A stretch of 64,000 bases of DNA. Origin: Brevibacillus_H ginsengisoli (lineage in GTDB: Bacteria; Bacillota; Bacilli; Brevibacillales; Brevibacillaceae). The stretch covers positions 124,001-188,000 of the forward strand of contig NZ_JBNJQR010000006.1 of the NCBI RefSeq assembly GCF_050113715.1, read 5' to 3'. Position 1 is the stretch's first letter. The number at the start of each line of letters is the position of its first letter. A program made the position numbers and the translations under genes. Below the pieces are notes generated by a model, which was given only the letters and a program-made list of their open reading frames with translations, made no database searches and was not told the DNA's origin. This document shows, piece by piece, positions 16,032 to 25,013 of this stretch.

Positions 16032-17084
16032 ATGAAAAAGTTTATTTCTGTACTTTCAGTTACAACCTTGAGCCTTTCATTGTTACTTACCGGTTGCGGC
16101 GGCGGTGCTAAACAACCAGCTCCAGGCAACACACAAGGCGGTAACGCAGCTCAACCAGCTGGCGACAAAGCAAAAGTAAAAATTGGTATGGTTACTGACG
16201 TTGGCGGGGTAAACGACAACTCCTTTAACCAAAGCGCTTGGGAAGGTCTTACTAAGCTGAAGACTGACACTGGTTTAGAAGTAAAATATCTGCAAAGTAC
16301 CAGTGATGCTCAGTATGTGCCAAACTTGAACCAATTCGTTAAAGACAAATGGGACCTCACTTGGGGTATTGGTTTCTTGATGGGCGACCACGTGAAGAAA
16401 GTAGCGTCTGAGAACCCGAATTCAAAACTTGCCATCATCGATGCTGAAGTACAAGGCGCTCCAAACGTAGAATCTGTTCTGTTCAAAGAGCAAGAAGGTT
16501 CCTTCCTCGTGGGTGTTGTTGCAGCAAAAATGACCAAGACCAAAACAGTAGGTTTCGTTGGTGGTATCGATATCCCAGTTATCAAACGCTTTGAAGCAGG
16601 CTTCACTGCGGGTGTTAAAGCGGTAGACCCTAGCATCAAGGTAATCCCTGTATACACTGGTGCATTTGACAAGCCTGACCTTGGTAAATCTGCTGCTTCC
16701 CAATTGTATGGACAAAAAGCAGACATCATCTTCCACGCTGCTGGAGCAACTGGTGACGGTGTGTTCAACGAAGCAAAAGCGCGTAAAGCCAAAGGCGAAA
16801 ATGTTTGGGTTATCGGTGTAGATAAAGACCAATCCCTCAAATTCGGTGATGAAGTAACGCTTACTTCCATGATGAAACGCGTTGACCAAGCGGTATACCA
16901 AGTATCCAAAGACTTCTCTGAAGGTAAATTCGAAGGCGGTAAAATCGTTAAACTTGGCTTGGCTGAGAACGGTGTAGGCTTGCCTGAGACTTCCAAAAAG
17001 AACGTACCTGCTGACGTATTGAAAGCAGTTGACGAGTACAAAGAGAAAATCGTAAAAGGTGAAATCACCGTTCCTGAAAAATAA
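16032..17084 (+). CDS. nupN: BMP-family nucleoside-binding lipoprotein
   Basis: This is the extracellular substrate-binding subunit of a purine-nucleoside ABC importer. The 350-residue protein has a lipoprotein signal with lipobox LLTGC (lipidated Cys22), a Gly/Pro/Gln linker, and the PnrA/BMP fold (IGMVTDVGGVNDNSFNQSAW, then FVGGIDIPVIKRFEAGFTAG, FHAAGATGDGVF). Codon choice is visibly more biased than in neighbours, consistent with high expression. Followed by a hairpin that may set its excess over the membrane subunits. B. subtilis NupN (YufN) is the named relative. Confidence 0.9.
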   Translation: MKKFISVLSVTTLSLSLLLTGCGGGAKQPAPGNTQGGNAAQPAGDKAKVKIGMVTDVGGVNDNSFNQSAWEGLTKLKTDTGLEVKYLQSTSDAQYVPNLNQFVKDKWDLTWGIGFLMGDHVKKVASENPNSKLAIIDAEVQGAPNVESVLFKEQEGSFLVGVVAAKMTKTKTVGFVGGIDIPVIKRFEAGFTAGVKAVDPSIKVIPVYTGAFDKPDLGKSAASQLYGQKADIIFHAAGATGDGVFNEAKARKAKGENVWVIGVDKDQSLKFGDEVTLTSMMKRVDQAVYQVSKDFSEGKFEGGKIVKLGLAENGVGLPETSKKNVPADVLKAVDEYKEKIVKGEITVPEK

Positions 17085-17100
17085 GCCTTACTTGTAACAC

Positions 17101-17134
17101 CAACAAGGCTAGTTATGATTAACTAGCCTTGTTG
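17101..17134 (+). repeat. Perfect 15-bp hairpin between binding protein and ABC ATPase genes
   Basis: CAACAAGGCTAGTTA (17101-17115) and TAACTAGCCTTGTTG (17120-17134) are exact reverse complements around TGAT. No T run follows (TCTACG), so it is more likely an mRNA-stabilising or processing structure than a full terminator. It sits where a lipoprotein-to-permease expression step-down is usual in ABC operons. Confidence 0.8.
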
Positions 17135-17173
17135 TCTACGTATCTGATTACCCACAAAGACGGGGTGAGCACT

Positions 17174-18715
17174 TTGAGTCAAGTTCAAACAGTAGTTGAA
17201 ATGCGTGGTATTACCAAGAGATTCCCGGGTATTGTAGCGAATGACAGCATTAGCCTCAAAGTTAAAAAAGGCGAAATTCATGCGTTGCTAGGAGAAAATG
17301 GCGCCGGAAAATCAACACTTATGAATATTCTGTTTGGTTTGTATCAACCAGACGAAGGCGAAATTTTGATTAATGAGAAAAAAGTGAAGATTACCAATCC
17401 CAACGTTGCCAACGAACTGGGAATTGGAATGGTGCACCAACACTTTATGCTTGTCGAACCTTTCACTGTAACGGAAAACATTGTCTTAGGAAAAGAACCT
17501 CGAAGCGGGTTGAAAATAAATATTGAGCAGGCGGCTAAAGAAGTTAAGGCGCTTTCAGAAAAATATGGTCTGAAGGTTGACCCGCACGCCAAAATTCAAG
17601 ACATTTCTGTTGGGATGCAACAGCGTGTTGAGATCTTAAAAACGCTGTATCGCGGTGCTGAAATTTTGATTTTTGACGAGCCAACAGCCGTGCTTACGCC
17701 ACAAGAGATCAATGAACTTATTGATATCATGCATAACCTTGTTAATGAAGGCAAAACCATCATCTTGATTACTCACAAGTTGAAAGAAATCATGAAGGTA
17801 TGCAATAGTGTTACGATTATCCGTCGCGGTAAAGTGATTGATTCAGTACTCGTGAAAGAAACCAACACGGATGAATTAGCTGCTAAGATGGTTGGCCGTG
17901 AAGTTCATTTCCATGTGGATAAAGAACCTTCCGATCCAAAAGATGTAATTCTTTCCATAAAAAATGTAACCGCTCTCGGCAATCGTGGCGTTAATGCGCT
18001 GAACAAGATTTCCTTGGATGTTCGGGCTGGAGAAGTTGTTGGTATTGCAGGGGTAGACGGAAACGGTCAAAGTGAATTGATAGAAGTTCTAACGGGCCTT
18101 CGCAAGGCTCAAAGTGGTTCCGTTCTTTTAAAAGGAAAAGATATCATGAACCATTCCCCGCGCCTCATTTCGGAAGCCGGTTTGTCCCACATTCCAGAGG
18201 ATCGTCATAAACGTGGATTAATCCTTGACTTCAGTATGAGCGAGAATATGGTGCTTGAAACCTACTTCCACCCTGAATTCAGTAAAAATGGATTGCTTGA
18301 TTACAATGCCATCAACAAACACGCAGAAAAGCTGATTAACGAGTTTGACGTACGGACACCAGGTATCCATACGTTAGCTCGCTCATTATCAGGTGGTAAT
18401 CAGCAGAAGGCGATTATTGCTCGCGAGGTTGATAAAGATCCCGATTTGTTAATTGCAGCCCAACCTACACGCGGTCTTGATGTAGGGGCGATTGAGTTCA
18501 TTCACAAACGTCTGATTGAACAACGGGATAAAGGTAAAGCGGTGTTGTTATTATCGCTTGAACTGGATGAAATTATGAATGTTTCCGATCGTATTGCCGT
18601 AATTTACGAAGGACAGATTGTGGGTATTGTCAATCCAAAAGAAACGACTGAACAAGAACTTGGATTGATGATGTCGGGTGGAAAACGTATGCAAGGAGAG
18701 GGAAACGATGAGTAG
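17174..18715 (+). CDS. nupO: Nucleoside ABC transporter ATP-binding protein (two ABC domains)
   Basis: The 513-residue protein is a fused double ATPase of the sugar/nucleoside type. The first domain has Walker A GENGAGKST, IFDEPTAVLTP and a signature near DISVGMQQRVEIL; the second has a degenerate Walker A (GVDGNGQSE), signature LSGGNQQKAIIARE and QPTRGLDVGA. TTG at 17174 was chosen because GGGGTGAG lies just upstream and it gives the family N-terminus (VVEMRGITKRFPG). It overlaps the next permease gene by 8 bases. Confidence 0.93.
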   Translation: MSQVQTVVEMRGITKRFPGIVANDSISLKVKKGEIHALLGENGAGKSTLMNILFGLYQPDEGEILINEKKVKITNPNVANELGIGMVHQHFMLVEPFTVTENIVLGKEPRSGLKINIEQAAKEVKALSEKYGLKVDPHAKIQDISVGMQQRVEILKTLYRGAEILIFDEPTAVLTPQEINELIDIMHNLVNEGKTIILITHKLKEIMKVCNSVTIIRRGKVIDSVLVKETNTDELAAKMVGREVHFHVDKEPSDPKDVILSIKNVTALGNRGVNALNKISLDVRAGEVVGIAGVDGNGQSELIEVLTGLRKAQSGSVLLKGKDIMNHSPRLISEAGLSHIPEDRHKRGLILDFSMSENMVLETYFHPEFSKNGLLDYNAINKHAEKLINEFDVRTPGIHTLARSLSGGNQQKAIIAREVDKDPDLLIAAQPTRGLDVGAIEFIHKRLIEQRDKGKAVLLLSLELDEIMNVSDRIAVIYEGQIVGIVNPKETTEQELGLMMSGGKRMQGEGNDE

Positions 18716-19778
18716 AGTGATCAGTATTTTTACCAAAGAATCGTTTCTGGTACCTGTTGTTGCGATTCTGCTTGGCTTAATTACAGGAGCTATCGCTATG
18801 CTTGCTGGTGGATTCGACCCAATTTTGGCGTATAGTTCTTTGCTTGATAAAGTTTTTGGTGACGCCTACAACTTCGGGGAAACCATACGAGAAATCACCC
18901 CGTTGATTTTTACAGGTCTGTCTGTTGCCTTTGCGTTCCGTACCGGATTGTTCAATATTGGGGCAGAAGGTCAGTTCGTCATGGGGATGGTTGCTTCCGT
19001 ATATGTTGGGGTTGCTTTTGATCTTCCACCGTACATTCACGCGCCGCTCGCAGTACTTGCTGGTGGTTTGGCGGGAGGACTTTGGGGAGCATTAGCTGGC
19101 TGGCTAAAAGCTGCACGAGGTGTAAACGAAGTAATCACTACCATCATGTTAAACTGGACAGCCTTGTATTTCTCTAATTTTATTTTGGCTCACTACTTGG
19201 TTCCCGAAGGCCAACAAAATACTCAAGAGATTCATCAATCGGCTTCAATCTCTAGTGCTTGGCTTTCCACTATGTTTGATAGTGCGCGCCTGCATTGGGG
19301 AACCTTATTAGCACTCATTGCGGCTGCTGTGTTCTATGTCGTGCTATGGAAAACCAAAACAGGTTTTGAGCTTCGCTCTGTAGGATTTAATCCGCATGCG
19401 TCTGAGTATGCTGGGATGAACGTGAATCGAAATGTCATTAATGCGATGCTTGGTGCGGGGATTTTTGCCGGACTCGGTGGTGCAGGAGAAGTTCTTGGTG
19501 TGTTCCACTATCACACCATTATGGCTGATATGCCAGGTTACGGGTTTGATGGAATTGCGGTCGCCTTGATTGGTGGTAATACTCCGATTGGTGTCATTTT
19601 TGGCGCGATTTTATTCGGTGTGTTAAGATTCGGAGCAGCGGGTATGGATTTTGGCGCGGGTGTGCCAGTAGAGTTGATCCGTATCGTACTTGCCTCTGTT
19701 ATTTTCTTTGTAGCAGCACATGCTATTGTGAAAATTTTACTTAAACCATTCATGTCTAAAAAAAGAGAGGGGTTGTAG
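18708..19778 (+). CDS. nupP: Nucleoside ABC transporter permease (BPD_transp_2 family)
   Basis: The 356-residue membrane protein has about 8-10 helices and the family segments FRTGLFNIGAEGQFVMG, AARGVNEVITTIMLN and GFNPHASEYAGMNVNRN. ATG at 18708 follows AAGGAGAGGG and overlaps the end of the ATPase gene, indicating coupled translation. It pairs with the following permease to form the channel. Confidence 0.92.
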   Translation: MSRVISIFTKESFLVPVVAILLGLITGAIAMLAGGFDPILAYSSLLDKVFGDAYNFGETIREITPLIFTGLSVAFAFRTGLFNIGAEGQFVMGMVASVYVGVAFDLPPYIHAPLAVLAGGLAGGLWGALAGWLKAARGVNEVITTIMLNWTALYFSNFILAHYLVPEGQQNTQEIHQSASISSAWLSTMFDSARLHWGTLLALIAAAVFYVVLWKTKTGFELRSVGFNPHASEYAGMNVNRNVINAMLGAGIFAGLGGAGEVLGVFHYHTIMADMPGYGFDGIAVALIGGNTPIGVIFGAILFGVLRFGAAGMDFGAGVPVELIRIVLASVIFFVAAHAIVKILLKPFMSKKREGL

Positions 19779-19781
19779 AAG

Positions 19782-20750
19782 ATGGATTGGTTAAATATCT
19801 CTAGCAACTTAATACATGATACCATCGTTTTCTCAACTGCCCTTATTTTTGCAGCGCTTGGTGGTGTGTATTCCGAACGCTCCGGTGTTGTTAACATTGC
19901 GTTGGAAGGTATGATGGTCATTGGGGCCTTTACAGGTGCAGTGGTAACATTCTTCATGCAGGACATTTTCCCGGCTCCATCCATGGCTGCTCCGTGGATA
20001 GGGTTCATCGCAGCGATTATTGCAGGTGCCATCTTTGCACTTCCTCATGCGTTGGCGTCTATTACATTCAAAGCGGACCAGGTCGTGAGCGGGGTCGCGT
20101 TGAACTTTTTGGCAACAGGATTGACTGTCTATTTGACTAAGCTCATTTTCAATGGTGCAGGTCAAACGACAACACTTAATATTGTATTCAATAAGTGGCA
20201 TATTCCGGTTTTAGGTGATATTCCATTCTTAGGTCATGCGATATTCGAAGCCTATCCAACCAGTTATCTAGCTTTCCTTATGGTATTTGTTACGTGGTTT
20301 GTCATTTTCAAAACTCGTTTCGGTCTTCGTTTACGCGCGGTAGGGGAGCATCCTCGTGCGGCAGATACTGCTGGGATCAACGTTAAGCGCATGCGTTACA
20401 CTGCGGTTATGATTAGTGGCGCTTTAGCCGCTATGGGTGGAGCAACTATCGCATTGACGACGACCAGTAACTTTTCGCACAACACCATTTCTGGACAAGG
20501 GTTTATCGCTTTGGCTGCCTTGATTTTTGGTAAATGGCATCCAGCAGGTGCGATGGGAGCTGCTCTCTTCTTTGGGGTAGCACAGGCCGTTAAGTCATTG
20601 GTTCAAGTATTGGGATTAACTTCATATATTCCAATTGAATTCATCTATATGCTTCCTTACATCCTGACCATTCTTGTTTTGGCTGGCTTTGTTGGACGTT
20701 CCAATGCGCCATCATCCCTTGGGAAAATTTACGAAACAGGATCTCGTTAG
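19782..20750 (+). CDS. nupQ: Nucleoside ABC transporter permease (BPD_transp_2 family)
   Basis: The 322-residue second permease has the family motifs SERSGVVNIALEGMM, FKADQVVSGVALNFLATG and GEHPRAADTAGINVKRMRY and about 8 helices. It starts 3 bases after nupP stops and is followed by a strong terminator, so it is the last gene of the importer operon. B. subtilis NupNOPQ transports guanosine; whether this one prefers guanosine is inference. Confidence 0.92.
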   Translation: MDWLNISSNLIHDTIVFSTALIFAALGGVYSERSGVVNIALEGMMVIGAFTGAVVTFFMQDIFPAPSMAAPWIGFIAAIIAGAIFALPHALASITFKADQVVSGVALNFLATGLTVYLTKLIFNGAGQTTTLNIVFNKWHIPVLGDIPFLGHAIFEAYPTSYLAFLMVFVTWFVIFKTRFGLRLRAVGEHPRAADTAGINVKRMRYTAVMISGALAAMGGATIALTTTSNFSHNTISGQGFIALAALIFGKWHPAGAMGAALFFGVAQAVKSLVQVLGLTSYIPIEFIYMLPYILTILVLAGFVGRSNAPSSLGKIYETGSR

Positions 20751-20772
20751 CTCCAAGCTAAAATGTCAGCGT

Positions 20773-20810
20773 AAAAAGTCGAAGTCGCTAGTGTGCGGCT
20801 TCGACTTTTT
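20773..20810 (+). terminator. Intrinsic terminator after the nucleoside importer operon
   Basis: AAAAAGTCGAAGTCGC pairs with GCGGCTTCGACTTTTT (one T-G pair) around TAGTGT. The symmetric A and T runs could allow use in both directions. Confidence 0.9.
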
Positions 20811-20892
20811 AGTATTTCCGATTTATAATGCGTGCAAATTAAGGAGAGACTATATCCGTACATCATCGAGGGGATAAAGGAGGGTGTATGGG

Positions 20893-21048
20893 ATGTGGAT
20901 GTGCCCTTACTGCGGAAAAAATATTGGTCAGCCATTTCGGGATAGTCAGCTCAGTGGAATGCTCTGTTTAAATCCTGACTGTGGCCGATTTGATGAAATG
21001 AACGATCGGCCCGAAGCGCTAGATGAATATGATACGCATGACATGTAG
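20893..21048 (+). CDS. Zinc-ribbon miniprotein
   Basis: ATG at 20893, 8 bases after AAAGGAGGG, opens a 51-residue protein with two Cys pairs, MCPYCGKN and CLNPDCGRF, spaced like a zinc ribbon, and an acidic tail. The alternative ATG at 20888 reads another frame for 27 codons. It is followed at once by its own terminator, so it is a separate small transcription unit between the nup operon and ymfF. No function can be assigned. Confidence 0.7.
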   Translation: MWMCPYCGKNIGQPFRDSQLSGMLCLNPDCGRFDEMNDRPEALDEYDTHDM

Positions 21049-21060
21049 AAGGCTTGGCCA

Positions 21061-21089
21061 AAAGGGAGCGCATACAGGCTCCCTTTTCT
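21061..21089 (+). terminator. Intrinsic terminator after the zinc-ribbon gene
   Basis: AAAGGGAGC (21061-21069) pairs with GCTCCCTTTT after an 8-base loop. The stem begins 12 bases after the stop codon. Confidence 0.8.
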
Positions 21090-21215
21090 GTTCATAAACG
21101 AAAACGCATACAAATTTTTTTCTGTTTCCCACATAAATTGGGTACAATGATGGAAGAGTGACTTTTGAGCCACCATCACTTCGGTTGTGTTCATGATAGA
21201 AAGGAGAATGATTGG

Positions 21216-22514
21216 ATGAGTACACCCGTACAGGAGATTCAATTTGAGTCTAGTTCGATCAATCAAATGGATGTACATATTTTACCGACGCAAAAGTTCA
21301 AAACTACCACGATGATCTGCATGATTGAACAAGAACTTTCTGAGAAGTATGTCACCAAGACTGCTCTTCTTTCAATGGTATTGAAGCGGGCGACAGCTCG
21401 ATTTCCAGAAACAAAACAGCTTCGGGAGCATCTGGACTTTTTATACGGGGCTATTTTTGACGTTGATGTCGTCAAAAAGGGCGAGCGCCAGATCCTGCAT
21501 ATTTACATGGAAGTGCCGAATGAGAAATACTTAACAGCAGCGGATAATCTACTGGAGCAGGCCGTACAATTTGTGGGAGATGTATTGCTGCGCCCTTTTT
21601 TGGAAAACGGCGGTTTTGCTGAGAAGTATGTATCTGCTGAGAAAGAATCCCTGCGTAAACGGATTGAAAGCATTATCGACGACAAAATGAAGTACGCCAA
21701 CCAACGGATTACGGAAGAAATGTTTAAAGGAGAGCCGTTTGCATTGCAGGTGAATGGACGGGTAGAAGATTTATCAGCGATTTCGTCCAAAGAATTGTAT
21801 GAATATTATCAAGAAATCGTTTCCCACAATCCAATCGAAATCTTTGTGGTCGGTGACGTTGAGCCGTCCAACGTGAAGCAGATCATCCAAACTCACTTGA
21901 ATATTAATCGAGCTCAGGTTAAAACTTTGCCGGAAACCGTCCAACATCCCCAAGCGATTACCGTTCGAGAGGTAGAAGATCGCCTCGATGTTTCGCAAGC
22001 CAAATTGAATATTGGCTGCATTACAGGGATCAACTATGCGAGTGATAATTACCCGGCCTTGCTTGTATACAATGGTATCCTTGGAGGATTTCCGCATTCC
22101 AAACTCTTTGTTAACGTTCGGGAAAAGGCAAGTCTGGCCTATTACGCCGTATCTCGACTGGAGAGTACGAAGGGCATTATGATGATGATGTCAGGAATTG
22201 ACGCTAATAATTATCAACAAGCTGTGTCCATCATCAAGGAACAACTGGAATTGATGAAAAACGGCAACATCACGGATGAAGAGATGAGTCAGACCAAGGC
22301 GACACTGCACAATCAGTTCAAGGAATTATTGGACAGCGCTCGAATGATGATTGATTTTACCTACAATGGCATTATTAATAAACGCAAGCGCTTGCTTGAA
22401 GAACTGTTACGACAGATGGATGCGGTAACGGTTGAAGATGTGAAAAACGTAGCAGCCAATATTCATATGGATACCATCTTCTTGCTGCGGGACAACAAAG
22501 GGGGGGCTTCCTAA
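21216..22514 (+). CDS. ymfF: M16-family peptidase homologue lacking the zinc motif (YmfF)
   Basis: The 432-residue protein has the two-domain M16 (insulinase/processing peptidase) fold with GGFPHSKLFVNVREKASLAYY in the C-terminal half. Where active members have HxxEH it reads QLREH, so the first zinc-ligand His is replaced by Gln and it is probably inactive. In M16B pairs the inactive subunit supports the active one, here the overlapping ymfH. ATG at 21216 was chosen because AAAGGAG lies 9-10 bases upstream. A candidate promoter lies in the 160 bases before it but was not clear-cut. Confidence 0.88.
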   Translation: MSTPVQEIQFESSSINQMDVHILPTQKFKTTTMICMIEQELSEKYVTKTALLSMVLKRATARFPETKQLREHLDFLYGAIFDVDVVKKGERQILHIYMEVPNEKYLTAADNLLEQAVQFVGDVLLRPFLENGGFAEKYVSAEKESLRKRIESIIDDKMKYANQRITEEMFKGEPFALQVNGRVEDLSAISSKELYEYYQEIVSHNPIEIFVVGDVEPSNVKQIIQTHLNINRAQVKTLPETVQHPQAITVREVEDRLDVSQAKLNIGCITGINYASDNYPALLVYNGILGGFPHSKLFVNVREKASLAYYAVSRLESTKGIMMMMSGIDANNYQQAVSIIKEQLELMKNGNITDEEMSQTKATLHNQFKELLDSARMMIDFTYNGIINKRKRLLEELLRQMDAVTVEDVKNVAANIHMDTIFLLRDNKGGAS

Positions 22515-23806
22515 TGCAAACTACCACCTTTCAACAAGTAAACGAAACCCTGTATAAAGAAACGCTGTCGAATGGCTTACAGGTATTTCTCTTGCCTAAA
22601 GAGGGTTTTAGCAAAACGTATGCGGTGTTTACGACCCGTTATGGCTCGATTGATAGTCATTTTCGTTTGACGAATGGCGAGCAAGTGAATGTACCAGACG
22701 GTATCGCTCACTTCCTCGAGCACAAAATGTTTGAGAAAAAAGATCGTGACGTGTTTCAGGATTTTTCCCGAAATGGTGCTTCCTACAACGCGTTTACCAG
22801 CTTTAATCGGACGGCTTATCTGTTTTCCAGTACCGATCATGTGCAAGATAATTTGACCATTTTACTTGACTTTGTCCAGGAGCCTTATTTTTCCGATCAA
22901 AGTGTGGAGAAGGAAAAGGGAATAATCGGGCAGGAAATTCAAATGTACCAGGATAATCCGGATTGGAATGTGTATATGAATTTGCTGAAAGCCATGTACA
23001 AAGATCATCCAATTAATATCGAGATCACCGGTACAATTGAATCAATTGCCAAAATCACACCCCAAACCCTTTATGACTGCTATGAGACATTCTATCATCC
23101 AAGCAATATGGTGTTATTAGTGGTGGGTGCCTTCGATCCAGAGAGTATTATGCAATTAATTCGCAGCAATCAAGAGAAGAAGCAGTTTGCGCCGACTCCG
23201 AAAATCGATCGGATTTTTCCTGAGGAACCAGCTCAAATAGCCAAGCCAAAAGTAGAAAAGCAGTTGTCTGTCGGTCTGCCCAAATGCTTGATTGGTTTTA
23301 AGGAAACCGCCAAAGGTCTTACTGGTGAAGCGCTACTGAAGCGGGAAATGACCACCAAGCTGGCGCTGGACATATTGCTCGGCAACAGCTCGGATATTTA
23401 TCAAAAGATGTACGACAGTGGGCTAGTTACGGAGTCCTTTGACTTTGATTACAGCAATGAAACGGATTACGGGTATTCCATCATTGGTGGGGACACACCA
23501 GATCCGGATAAACTAGTGGAGACAATCCGACAAGAAATCACTCGTTATATAGAATCGGGTATAACGAAGGATGATTTTGAACGGAGTAAACGGAAGAAAA
23601 TTGGCATGTTTTTACGTTCGCTTAATTCTGTGGAGTTCATTGCCAACCAGTTTACCAGCTATCAATTTAATGGTATTGATCTGTTCTCCATTCTTCCAGT
23701 GTTGGAAAAGGTTACGCGTGAGGATGTGGACCAACGAATCCAAGAGCACTTCAAATTTGACCAAATGGCCGTTTCCATCGTCCGTTCCAGCAACACAACC
23801 GAATAA
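22514..23806 (+). CDS. ymfH: M16-family zinc peptidase (YmfH)
   Basis: This 430-residue protein is the active partner of an M16 pair. The zinc-binding motif HFLEH is present near residue 66-70 within GIAHFLEHKMFEKKD, followed by the conserved NAFTSFNRTAY segment, and the third ligand Glu lies in the EKGIIGQEI region. It overlaps ymfF by one base (TAATG), so the two are made in equal amounts. No signal peptide is present, so action is cytosolic. Substrate unknown. Confidence 0.9.
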   Translation: MQTTTFQQVNETLYKETLSNGLQVFLLPKEGFSKTYAVFTTRYGSIDSHFRLTNGEQVNVPDGIAHFLEHKMFEKKDRDVFQDFSRNGASYNAFTSFNRTAYLFSSTDHVQDNLTILLDFVQEPYFSDQSVEKEKGIIGQEIQMYQDNPDWNVYMNLLKAMYKDHPINIEITGTIESIAKITPQTLYDCYETFYHPSNMVLLVVGAFDPESIMQLIRSNQEKKQFAPTPKIDRIFPEEPAQIAKPKVEKQLSVGLPKCLIGFKETAKGLTGEALLKREMTTKLALDILLGNSSDIYQKMYDSGLVTESFDFDYSNETDYGYSIIGGDTPDPDKLVETIRQEITRYIESGITKDDFERSKRKKIGMFLRSLNSVEFIANQFTSYQFNGIDLFSILPVLEKVTREDVDQRIQEHFKFDQMAVSIVRSSNTTE

Positions 23807-23822
23807 GTAATAGGAGAAATAC

Positions 23823-24554
23823 ATGAGACAAACACCATGGGCTTTGATAACCGGGGCATCCGGGGAGATTGGGCAGGCCATCGCGATACAGCTGGCCGCC
23901 CAAGGTGTCCCTTTATATTTGCATTATTTTCAATCTCCCTATAAGTTGGAACCGATTATTTCCTTTTGCCAGGAACGCGGAGTACCCTATGCGCTTGTGC
24001 AAGCTGATTTACGGAACCCGATTGCTATTTCCGACATGTATAACCAGCTGTTGATCAAACCGCTATTGCTCGTCAACAACGCGTCAATCGATCATTTGGG
24101 GGTTATTCAGGATGTATCGCCTTCGCTATTTGATGAACTGGTCTCAACCAATGTTCGCTCCGCCTTCTTTATGACGCAAGCTGCGCTCACCGCGATGATT
24201 CAAGAGCAGTATGGTCGAATCGTCAATGTTTCCTCCATTTGGGGGTTGACGGGTGGATCGTGTGAAGTGTTGTATTCCCTCACAAAAGGGGCGATCAACA
24301 GCTTTACCAAAGCACTCGCTAAAGAAGTGGCGCGAAGCGGAATTACTGTCAACGCGGTTGCGCCAGGAGCGATTGATGGTGGAATGATGGAACGGTTCAG
24401 TCTGGAAGAGAAACAAGAGATCGCGGAAGACATCCCTATGGGGCGATTAGGTCAACCGGCTGAAATCGCCTCTTTGGTGTCGTTTTTGCTGTCAAGAGAA
24501 GCAAGCTACATTACTGGACAAGTGATAAGCCCAAATGGTGGATGGTACACGTAA
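23823..24554 (+). CDS. ymfI: Short-chain dehydrogenase/reductase (YmfI, FabG-like)
   Basis: A 243-residue SDR with the cofactor motif TGASGEIGQAI at residues 10-20, NNAS near 82, the catalytic Ser (NVSSIWG) and YSLTK (Tyr/Lys pair), and a C-terminal PNGGWYT typical of 3-oxoacyl-ACP-reductase-like proteins. Substrate not known. It lies 16 bases after ymfH in the conserved ymfFHIJK order and begins with a weak site (AGGAGAAATAC). Confidence 0.88.
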   Translation: MRQTPWALITGASGEIGQAIAIQLAAQGVPLYLHYFQSPYKLEPIISFCQERGVPYALVQADLRNPIAISDMYNQLLIKPLLLVNNASIDHLGVIQDVSPSLFDELVSTNVRSAFFMTQAALTAMIQEQYGRIVNVSSIWGLTGGSCEVLYSLTKGAINSFTKALAKEVARSGITVNAVAPGAIDGGMMERFSLEEKQEIAEDIPMGRLGQPAEIASLVSFLLSREASYITGQVISPNGGWYT

Positions 24555-24560
24555 AAAATA

Positions 24561-24591
24561 TGAATATTTTCGAGTCTGACTTGGGATTCTA
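24561..24591 (+). promoter_or_regulatory. Possible forespore (sigma-G-like) promoter of ymfJ
   Basis: TGAATA (24561-24566) and GATTCTA (24585-24591) lie 18 bases apart and resemble the sigma-G pattern TGAATA / CATACTA, with two mismatches in the -10. A CGGAC/GTCCG hairpin follows. Evidence is similarity to consensus only. Confidence 0.35.
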
Positions 24592-24645
24592 TCCCTATAC
24601 GGACAAAAACGTCCGATTGTTATTTCTTGAGGAGGGAATTTCCGA

Positions 24646-24897
24646 ATGTCAGTTCTTGAAAATTTCTCAGATTGGAAACAATTTCTTGGTGACCGTGTGG
24701 GACAAGCTGTTTCTGCGGGAATGGAGAATGATACGATTAAAAATGTCGCCTTCCAGATTGGTGACTATCTCTCTCAGAACGTGGATCCCAAAAATGACCA
24801 AGAGCGTTTGTTGAAACAGCTTTGGGATGCAGGTGACGAAGGGCAACGGCAAGCTCTTGCCACGATGATGGTAAAATTGGTACAAAATCAAGCGTAA
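24646..24897 (+). CDS. ymfJ: DUF3243 family protein (YmfJ)
   Basis: This 83-residue acidic protein (MSVLENFSDWKQFLGDRV, MENDTIKNVAFQIGDYL, LWDAGDEGQRQALATMMVKL) is the DUF3243 family member that follows ymfI in Bacillales. The fold is predicted all-helical. GAGGAGGG lies 7-9 bases before ATG. Function unknown. It is closed by its own terminator. Confidence 0.88.
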   Translation: MSVLENFSDWKQFLGDRVGQAVSAGMENDTIKNVAFQIGDYLSQNVDPKNDQERLLKQLWDAGDEGQRQALATMMVKLVQNQA

Positions 24898-24905
24898 TGA
24901 AACCT

Positions 24906-24938
24906 AATCCCCCGATACTTTCGGGGGATTTTCATTTT
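24906..24938 (+). terminator. Intrinsic terminator between ymfJ and ymfK
   Basis: AATCCCCCGA and TCGGGGGATT form a perfect 10-bp stem with loop TACTT, followed by TTTTCATTTTAT. This lies inside the longest ymfK frame and argues that ymfK begins later. Confidence 0.85.
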
Positions 24939-24964
24939 ATGACTATGTCGAATCCCATCGAAAA

Positions 24965-24973
24965 TGATATACT
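24965..24973 (+). promoter_or_regulatory. Candidate extended -10 promoter of ymfK
   Basis: TGA-TATACT gives an extended -10 between the ymfJ terminator and the ymfK start; the -35 (TGTCGA, 16 bases upstream) is weak. Confidence 0.4.
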
Positions 24974-25013
24974 TAAACAGCAATTAAGTTTGATACGGAA
25001 ACGGGTGGTTACT

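Noticed and set aside
16310..17068. Long minus-strand frames (up to 252 codons) opposite the BMP lipoprotein gene
   Set aside because: The plus strand encodes a clear lipoprotein with biased codons, which creates long antisense frames.
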